A stretch of 64,000 nucleotides of DNA, from contig CM070899.1 in the NCBI GenBank assembly GCA_036417435.1, positions 4,903,001 to 4,967,000 of the forward strand. Direction: 5' to 3'. Shown piece by piece: positions 56,966 through 64,000 of this stretch. Origin of the DNA: Inia geoffrensis. Its lineage: Eukaryota > Chordata > Mammalia > Artiodactyla > Iniidae. Within the stretch, counting starts at the first letter, position 1. Each line of letters starts with the position of its first letter. A program made the translations under genes and the position numbers. A model generated the notes under the pieces. It had not been told where the DNA came from and made no database searches. It saw only the letters and a list, made by a program, of their open reading frames with translations.

Positions 56966-57839
56966 GGCCAATAAGCACTGGCGGCCCGGAGGGGCTCGGA
57001 CCCCCGTGGTAACATGAAGGTCAGACCACAGACATCCTGGGTTCCAGACCAGACCCACATTCGAGCAGACCGTTGGGAGACAGAAGAGTCAGAAGACCCT
57101 GTGCTGGCAGCACGGGGCCGGCACGAGTAAGCAGGCTCTGAGGGTTCGTGCAGAACACATCCTGCCAACCTGCCGGAAATGAAGCCAGGCGCTCTGCGGT
57201 GATGACGGATGTGATCCACTCATCAAACCAGAGCAGAGAGAGATGGGCCAAGAAAAGACAGGGGAGCCAAATAGCCCGTTTGCTGTAATGCACTGGGCTG
57301 GACCAGAGAAGCCCAGAATCCCAACATTCATCATGTGGCTAAGCTTAAGGAATAAAAGTCTATGACTGGAAAGTAGCTTTAAAGTTATCTGTTCCAACTA
57401 CTCCTCAGACCCGGCGAGAGGCTGTCTGGCCGCACCATCCTGCTCCAGCGGTGGGCTCAGTTCCCATCGTCGGAAACCTACCCCTTACCTTCAAAATGCT
57501 GACTCATTTTAACCCAGCAATTTGAGTTCTGGGGCACAAGCTGCAGAAAATAAACTGCAAATGTGGAAAACACTAAATGCACAAATGTGTCTCACAGTGG
57601 AACGTATCACAAAGTAGACTGCGACGGTTTGTCTGGAGATTATAACAAGAGAGGGAAATGACCCATATACCCCTGACTGAAGCACGGTTCTCTGGAAAAG
57701 ACATTCTCTGAGCACACGGTTTCCACAGGGTGCCCATAATAGGGTGAGGCACAGGGGCACCCACCTTGTCAGCCAGGTCAGAAGGATCAGTCCCGACAAG
57801 CCACAGCATGACACACACCACAGCCAGATACGTCTTAGC

Positions 57840-58035
57840 AGGGATGGGCCAGATCATAAGTATTTTTGGCTTCGCGGGCCATGTGGTCTCCGGAGCAATT
57901 ACTCAACTCTACCACTGTGGTGTGAAAGCTGCTGTAGCCGATACACAAATGAATGACAGGAACTGCATTCCAATAAAACTTTAGGCAGCAAGTCAGATTT
58001 AGCCCCAAGCTGCACTTGCTGATCCCTGATCTCCA
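57840..58035 (+). mobile_element. hAT-like DNA transposon remnant (family uncertain)
   Basis: 'tttggcttcgcgggccatgt', 'caattactcaactctaccac', 'cattccaataaaactttagg' and the end 'cacttgctgatccctg' follow a common non-autonomous mammalian element with CAGGGG...CCCCTG-type ends. I do not give a family name because my memory of it is unsure. Confidence 0.6.
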
Positions 58036-58358
58036 CCTTCACATCTATTAACTTGAAATGGCAAACCAAACCAAACAAAAGGAAATGTCCTAAAATCCAA
58101 CCTCAGGAAATGGCTTAATAAGCTAAACCATTTGAAATTGACTCATTCGATCCATATTTATCGAGTGCCTGCTGTGTCAGACGCAGCTCTGAGTGCTGGG
58201 GATAAAGCATGCAGCAAATTAGCCAAGCATACTGCATCAGAGGAATATATTAAAAATATACAAGAATTCATTTCACTGTAAGGAAAACCCTTACAATGCT
58301 GTGTGAAAAGCAAAATACAAAACTGTATAAACGTAAGACCAAACAATGTTTTGAAAAA

Positions 58359-58652
58359 CACACAGTGGAAAAGAACAATGAAATAAAAATATTTAAATGT
58401 GGGGCTTCTCTGGTGGCACAGTGGTTGAGAGTCCACCTGCTGATGCAGGGGAGGTGGGTTCGTGCCCCGGTCCGGGAAGATCCCACGTGCCGTGGAGCGG
58501 CTGGGCCCGTGAGCCATGGCCGCTGAGCCTGCGCGTCCGGAGCCTGTGCTCCACAATGGGAGAGGCCACAACAGTGAGAGGCCTGCATACCACAAAAAAA
58601 AAAAAACACACACACAGTGGAAAAGAACAATGAAATAAAAATATTTAAATGT
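58359..58652 (+). repeat. CHR-2 SINE with perfect 42-bp target-site duplication
   Basis: The SINE proper is 58401-58610: head 'ggggcttctctggtggcaca', body 'catggccgctgagcctgcgc' and 'gtgagaggcctgcataccac', then a short A-tail and a CA run. The 42 bases at 58359-58400 (starting CACACAGTGGAAAAG and ending TATTTAAATGT) recur without mismatch at 58611-58652. Ordinary SINE duplications are about 7-20 bp. Confidence 0.93.
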
Positions 58653-60423
58653 TACTAATGTTTACCTTTGGCTGGCTCAACTACCCTTTCTCTCTGTTTC
58701 TATTTGTTTTTTCATATAATCACATATTACTTTTATAATAATAACAGTCCCTCAGTTGTTTTTAAAAGAGGAAACCCGTCTTGATTTTAAGCTAAGGTCT
58801 GTGTCCCTCCTGCAGTTTCCACGGCTGCCCCTGAAGGCAGTCAGAAGACAAGCCCCTCAGCCCTAGGTGTCCCTACACTCACCAGGGAGGGCTGGAAAGT
58901 TCAGCACCTGGGACAGAGCCCAGGCCCCACGGGAGCCCAGCAGGAGGGCAGAGAGCCACCCCAGGTGGCTGTCCACACCTTTCCTCTCTGGCCCTCCTGC
59001 TGGGTCCATACAAGGCACTTGGGCCACACCTATCAGAGGAAACAGAACCTAAGCAAGAAAGAGACTGGTCCCCTGAGTCTAGCTGATGCAAATGGAAACA
59101 GTCCTTGTGACCCAGCAAGGGAGGACAGGCAGTCAGATTGTTGGTAAAAAGGAAGTAAAAACAAATATTGCACAGATCCCTTTACCCACATTATTAGCTG
59201 GGGAGACTGGCAAACATGCCAATACCAGTCACAGCAACATCTGCTCCTAATTGCTTCTCCCCCAGCATTCTCAGAATGCGTCAGCTGGCGTCTGCCCTAG
59301 GAGAAAATCCGATATTTTTAACAAAGTCTTAAATCAGATGGCGTCCTTGATGAGTAATTTCTTACGTGTTTGGTCTTTGAGGCTAAAAGCAGCACACCTC
59401 TAAGGGACGTGGCTGTCACCAGGGGCTGGTTCATCAGGAGGCCCCGCTTCAAACAGCATGACTAAGAGTTTCTAACTCCAGCAGCACTTTCCAATGTCTT
59501 CTTTCATTTATCATGTATTTATATCCCATACACAAGTGTTCAAGTGTTTTTAAAAGTCCACACATCCACTTCTTTATGGGTAACTTTTCTCTCTTTTCCA
59601 AATATTCTTGGTTTAAAAAACAGTCTCTTGTAAAAGAAAAATGTGTGTTATTTTTAAAAAAAGAGTGCCTCTCTCTATGCTCTAATTCTCCCACTTGTGA
59701 AGTACTTTAGGCAAAATACTTATGGATAAAACATCCTGTTCTCTTTAAGGAAACTGCCTCTGGTTTTAGGTTCTCCTGCAAACACCAGCAGCCCCTTCCC
59801 ACAGCCTGGGGGGAAGGTGCCTTCCTGCAGCATCCGGTCTGACGCAGCAACTCGCCTTTCGAATCAGGCACTGGAGGTCTTGTCCCACCTCCTTCCATCC
59901 TGGCCACGCAGAACGGCCTCTGCTCAGTGAAGACCTGATGGGGGGCTGCACCTGCCCAGGATGGGGCAGGAGGCGGCCCTGGAGGGGGATGCCTTTAGGT
60001 AGAGACTTTGGCGCTGCAGATGCATTAGGCTAGAGCCCTTCGGCATGGGACCACTGACTCCTCTGAATCCCTAACGGAGGAGGACACTCTCTGACGTTCC
60101 ACACCCTCTTCTTTCAAGGTCAAGATCAATGCAGGTATCATCATGAACTACCCTGTAGCATTCTAGTGGCTGTGTGCCTCCTTCAGACCAGGGCGGTGCT
60201 TCTCAGAGCTTGAAACAGCCATCCTGAAATCACTGAGCCCCCCAGAGGCAGGAGGCAGTCAGGCTCTTCCCCACTGCCCCTCCCTGAGCCCCTCTGCACC
60301 CCTGATCCCAGACCCCTGCTCACAAACCTCCCATGGCTCCCCGCTGCTGATCCAAAACCAGGCTCATGGCATTAAAAACCTCTCTGCCCGGCCTGTGCCC
60401 CTGCCTGCGGCCCACGCCTGGCC

Positions 60424-60552
60424 AAGTCGAGCAGCCCACTGGCCCTGCGCACACCTTGTATCCCCCAAGTCGAGCAGGCCACTGGCCCTGTACACACCTT
60501 GTATCCCCCAAGTCGAGCAGCCCACTGGCCCTGCACACACCTTGTATCCCCC
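60424..60552 (+). repeat. Minisatellite, three tandem 43-bp units
   Basis: Exactly three 43-bp units start 'aagtcgagcagcccactggc' and end 'cttgtatccccc'. They differ by only a few bases (for example gcccac or ggccac, and tgcgcac, tgtacac or tgcacac). The near-identity suggests recent tandem duplication. Confidence 0.95.
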
Positions 60553-60589
60553 ATCCTGTGTGATTGCCCTCTGCCTCCGTCCACTCATT

Positions 60590-61240
60590 CAGTCACCCAT
60601 GGTCTGCTAAGTGCCGACTATGTGCCAGGCACTGTTCTAGGAGCTAGAAGTCAGCAGCAAACAAAACAGACAAAAATCCCTGCCCTGGAAGAGCTTACAT
60701 TCCAGGGGATGGAGACAAGGCAAATAGACAAGTAAAATCCATAGTGTGCCGGGTGATCATAAACGCTATGGAGAGAAAAGAGGTGTCAGGGGGACTAGTG
60801 AATGCCAGGGGTGGCTGGCACGGTGGTCTGGGAAGTTCTCACTGCAGAGGTGGCATTTGAGCAGAACCCTGTAGGAGGGAGGCAGCCTCTCCATAGAAAA
60901 CTGGGAGGAGAGCATTCCAGGCAGAAAGTGCAAAGTGCAAAGGCCCTGAGGCAGGACTGTACTGCTGTGTTCCAGGAAAGGCAAGGAGGCAGGTGGGGCT
61001 GAGGCTGAGCGGAGATCATGAGGCCTTGTGGGATGCCCTAGGGACACAGCTTTTCCTGTGAATGAGACCTGAGCCTGGAGGGTTCTGACCAGAAGAGTGA
61101 CACATCTGACTTCCACTGTCACAGGCCACTCCGGCTACCGTGTTGAGAACAAACAGTAAGGGGTCGGGGGAGGGGGGTGTGTGGTGGGGGAAGACAGATA
61201 CCAGAGAGGAAACTACTGCAATTATCCGAGCAAGAGACAA
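60590..61240 (+). repeat. Ancient dispersed repeat, same family as 5556-6190
   Basis: It opens with 'gactatgtgccaggcactgt', then 'aaatccctgccctggaagag', 'cttacattccaggggatgga', 'gggaggagagcattccaggc', 'aaaggccctgaggcaggact' and 'ggccttgtgggatgccctag'. This phrase order recurs widely in mammalian DNA. It is better preserved than the copy in BEGAIN. Confidence 0.6.
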
Positions 61241-61361
61241 GGGCAGCTTAAACCCGAGTTACGACTGGGTTTGCTGATGGTTTGGGTGTTGGGGGGATGT
61301 TGACAGGAAGAGCGGACGGAGGGATGATTCTGATGGTTTGGGCCTGAACAACCAGAAAGAT

Positions 61362-61518
61362 GGAGTTGCCACTTTTTTTTTTTTTTTTTTTTTTTTTGGC
61401 CACACTGTGTGGCATGCGGGATCTTAGTTCCCTGGCCAGGGATTGAACCCATGCCCCCTGCATTGAGAACGTGAAGATTTAACCACTGGACCGCCAGGGA
61501 AGTCCTGGACTTGCCATT
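61362..61518 (-). repeat. Short CHR-family SINE, antisense
   Basis: A poly(T) of about 26 bases at 61373-61398 is followed by 'ggcatgcgggatcttagttc', 'ccctggccagggattgaacc' (the reverse B-box) and the head 'ggaccgccagggaagtcctg' near 61505. GAGTTGCCACTT and GACTTGCCATTT flank it. The body is the 52543-52780 type, and it is shortened. Confidence 0.85.
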
Positions 61519-61724
61519 TCCTAAGTTAGGGAAGCAACAGGAGCGGCAGGCTGTGGTGAAGGACGGGAATGGACATCACTTCTCTATGGGACTGACGGTG
61601 ACCAGCCTTTAAGCCCCAACGGGAACACTTTCTCCTCCGAGAGGCCTTCCTTACACTGAGCTGAGCTGAAAGCTCACCCACTCTGAATGCCGGCCCCTCC
61701 CACCCCACCACCCCTCCTCTCACT

Positions 61725-61730
<6 letters not shown>

Positions 61731-61772
<42 letters not shown>
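61731..61772 (+). repeat. (CA)21 microsatellite
   Basis: Twenty-one uninterrupted CA units lie in a WDR25 intron. They are likely polymorphic. Confidence 0.97.
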
Positions 61773-61775
<3 letters not shown>

Positions 61776-62112
61776 CACTTCTCCACCCCACTTATTTGTA
61801 TCCACATATTATTCCCGAGTAATCTGAGGCTGATTCATTTTATAACACCGGGAAGCATTTGCACACAGTAGGTACTCAACAAATATTTTTAGTAATATGC
61901 TGTATAGAATTGCACCTATGGTGCTTTAATAATCTAACAACTCAAGAATGTTCTTTCAAAACATCTAAAAATTATGCTTCCCACTGATTAAATATTAAGT
62001 GGTAATTATTCCATCTCAAGGGTCCTATATATAGATGCTGACCCACCCCCAATCATTCAAAATGTCCAGGCAAGCTCTCCTGGAAAGGCCATGTGAGGAG
62101 GAGGGGTGTTAC

Positions 62113-62243
62113 CTTGCTGGTCCTTACGTCCCAAGCTTTCATTTCAGAGCTGAAGCCGCCACATAGGAAAACGTTGTGGTCTCTTGGATGAAATTTCAAG
62201 GTAGTGATTCTAAAGTCACTTTGACCACTGAATGGCTGGGTTC
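62113..62243 (-). CDS. WDR25: WDR25 exon (WD40 region), most upstream exon in window
   Basis: This 131-bp exon has acceptor 'gtgttgtag' and donor 'gtaaca' on the - strand. It starts with the last two bases of a split codon (x|GA) and ends in phase, giving 43 whole codons: [57 protein letters not shown] is a textbook WD40 strand. It joins in frame to [11 protein letters not shown] at 19840. The match to mammalian WDR25 is very strong. Together the four exons give 220 residues plus the split codon, the C-terminal 40 percent of the protein. Confidence 0.94.
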
Positions 62244-62499
62244 CTACAACACAAAAAGAGAAGAGAGGGTTAGAAAACACTCAGATCACAAACTAAATAC
62301 CTTAACACTAAGATGCCATCAGATATGGAGCCACGGGAAAGCACAGCCCACCTGGGCCTGAGGCAGCCAATGGAGACTTTCTGGAAACACAACAGCAGCA
62401 GCATTTGCCCTTGCTCTCTGGCCACCCAGTCCTCAATTAGCTGAATCCCCCCACCCCCAGGGATAAACAAGGTGCCTGAATCCACCTTTTAGGTGCTCT

Positions 62500-62605
62500 G
62501 TAAACATTATGCACATCAACTCATTTCAAGCACATAATCCAGTTTACAGTTGAAAAAACCAAGACTCAGGGAGACTGAATAACATTTCCAGAGCTACACG
62601 ATTAA
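62500..62605 (+). repeat. MIR SINE fragment
   Basis: 'cacatcaactcatttcaagc', 'ccaagactcagggagactga' and 'ataacatttccagagctaca' are in MIR order. Confidence 0.65.
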
Positions 62606-62639
62606 TTTTGTTAGATTATTTACTGGGAGTCTAAAAACC

Positions 62640-62875
62640 AAAAGCAGGGGCTTCCCTGGTGGCGCAGTGGTTGAGAGTCTGCCTGCCGATGCAGGGGACA
62701 CAGGTTCATGCCCCAGTCCGGGAAGATCCCACATGCCGCGGAGTGGCTGGGCCCGTAGCCATGGCCGCTGAGCCTGCGCGCCCGGAGCCTGTGCTCTGCA
62801 ACGGGAGAGGCCACGGCAGTGAGACGCCCGTGTACCGCAAAAAAAAAAAAAAAAAAAAAAAAGAAAAAAAGCAGC
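62640..62875 (+). repeat. CHR-2 SINE
   Basis: Head 'gggcttccctggtggcgcag' at 62647, body 'catggccgctgagcctgcgc', 'gtgagacgcccgtgtaccgc', then an A-tail at 62840-62862. AAAAGCAG words flank it (about 62640 and 62866). It lies about 400 bp upstream of a WDR25 exon. Confidence 0.92.
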
Positions 62876-64000
62876 ATGCTCCAAAATGATTCTTTTTAGG
62901 ATCAGCATCTTACAGTCACACCCTCATGGTAACCCATCAATGGTTTTCCATAGAGCGTGGCACGTGGGATGGCATCAGCGTCTGGGCGATAAATGAGAGT
63001 ATGACGTCACAGTGGCTCAGGCCACAGGTTGGGGGGGGTGTGGACCACCTTTTCTATCTGCCATGAAACTGCTGTCAAGTGCTCCTGGATGCTGTGCAAA
63101 CGTCTGCGTGCACATGCATACCTCTGCTGTGGAAACTGTCTTCCTATCCCTGAGCTCGCTTAGAGGTAAGCCGTAAAAACGCCAGAAATGTCGATCATTT
63201 AGAACAGGTCAGACTCGGGGAACAGATCTTTTGTGCTGAGCCCAGGTCTTGAAAGTCAGCATGCTCTCCTCTACATGGTGCCACAGCCCAGGAGGGACAA
63301 CCTTGAAACCCTTCCCCCTGGACTGAGGCAATGGGCAGTTAGGGACATAAGAAGCTGGATACCAATGGAACGCCAAGATCTCAAGCATCATCTCCTCTTA
63401 CCGGAACCCAGGAAGTACACTTGGTCCTTCAATTCAGAGAGCGCTTCCGGAAGGCTGCCCTGCTCTGTATTTAGGACCACACTGTAGGTAAATGCTCCAC
63501 CGGCTCACCAGGTAAGGGAATGAAAGGCATCAATTGGTCCTCTTGAGAGTTACAGCAGAAGCCTTGACAAATCCAATTTGCCTGGATCCTGGGTCTCCAA
63601 ATTTGTCTGACAGTACATCCCAGCCATGAGAAACCCTTAGGCACATACCGCCAACACACGTATATTTATTTATGTGCTACTGTACCAATATATTATGAGT
63701 ATAAAAGCAATTACCAAAAAAAGAACATTTTGAAAGATGAGACAAGGATAAAATAAACAATATTTTAAAATATATTTTAATATGCCATTTACTAAGAGTA
63801 TCAACAAACCTCTTGGAAATTATTAAATCAAATGAGTTATAATAATTTTATAGAGAGCAACAGGACTGAACATGCTTCCACTTTTTTAAAACGTAGGGAC
63901 CTTTTTGTGACTCAGTGACTTGTGACAGTAGCCCGGTTACAGCTTAAGTTCACGCACTGAAGTCTGTCAGAGCCCCAAAGCCTCCTTCTCAGAGATGTGA

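Larger units (their letters stand above)
19841..62112 (-). other. WDR25: WDR25 giant intron (about 42.3 kb)
   Basis: This single intron separates the exons at 62113 and 19840. Its ends are 'gtaaca' and 'ctcttgcag', read on the - strand. The flanks (19.8-24.2 kb, 45.5-48.8 kb, 53.1-62 kb) are GC-rich. The centre is AT-rich and almost entirely L1, SINE and LTR fossils, listed separately. Stretches in which I see nothing definite: 19850-20780, 21400-23420, 44800-46490 apart from AT-rich old repeat, 48120-48850, 49290-50980, 52800-53970, 54900-56290, 58660-60230, 61510-61700. No coding exon of another gene is supported. Confidence 0.85.
62244..64000 (-). other. WDR25: WDR25 intron (runs off the right edge)
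   Basis: It contains a MIR (about 62500-62605) and a CHR-2 SINE (62640-62875). From 62930 to 64000 I see no repeat or exon. I searched the - strand for an exon ending in a first-position split codon before GT that would join the 62243 exon and found none. Confidence 0.8.

Noticed and set aside
62244..64000. Possible further WDR25 exon near the right edge
   Set aside because: No - strand stretch gives a WD40-like peptide ending with a first-position split codon at a donor site.
1..64000. CRISPR arrays, operons or bacterial mobile systems
   Set aside because: No regularly spaced repeats with unique spacers; gene structure and repeats are those of a mammalian nuclear genome.

Overview
This is a window of mammalian nuclear DNA, almost certainly from a cetacean (whale or dolphin). 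It has split genes with GT-AG introns, two isochore-like base compositions, and MIR, L2, MER5 and MLT1 fossils shared by placental mammals. It also carries many CHR-type tRNA-derived SINEs, including the short CHR-2 form with the GC-rich body, which is characteristic of cetaceans. The sequence does not tell me which cetacean.

Two protein-coding genes converge here. On the + strand, positions 3212-9944 carry the last five coding exons of BEGAIN, a postsynaptic-density protein that binds the guanylate-kinase domain of PSD-95. They run from the first coiled-coil exon to the stop codon, with a 3'UTR ending at an AATAAA at 10652. The first coding exon lies off the left edge. On the - strand, four exons (62113-62243, 19670-19840, 17084-17224, 16295-16516) encode the C-terminal WD40 repeats and stop codon of WDR25. 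Its poly(A) signal at 16068-16073 appears to come from a MIR element. Upstream WDR25 exons lie off the right edge. The same pair is neighbours in human and other mammals beside the imprinted DLK1-DIO3 domain, so DLK1 should lie beyond the left edge.

Layout: 1-10680, BEGAIN introns and exons, GC-rich, with few repeats; 10680-16050, intergenic, with an old antisense L1 fragment, a run of 26 C, and L2 and MIR pieces; 16050-19840, the 3' end of WDR25, with an inverted pair of MLT1 LTRs; 19841-62112, one WDR25 intron of about 42 kb; 62244-64000, the next WDR25 intron.

The large intron has GC-rich flanks and an AT-rich core (about 24.5-45.5 kb and 48.9-53.1 kb) built of nested L1s. An old sense L1 (about 26.6-39.4 kb) was invaded by CHR SINEs, an MLT1 LTR and a younger L1 at 32173-37436. 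That younger L1 has 11-bp target-site duplications and two poly(A) tracts separated by about 165 bp of unique sequence, the signature of an L1 3' transduction. A second old L1 (39.4-43.9 kb) is split by an antisense L1 and by SINEs.

I found no CRISPR array, no intact transposon, no RNA gene outside SINE heads and no new gene system. The best leads are the L1 3' transduction, a CHR-2 SINE with a perfect 42-bp target-site duplication, the MIR-derived poly(A) signal of WDR25, and a 3 x 43-bp minisatellite.
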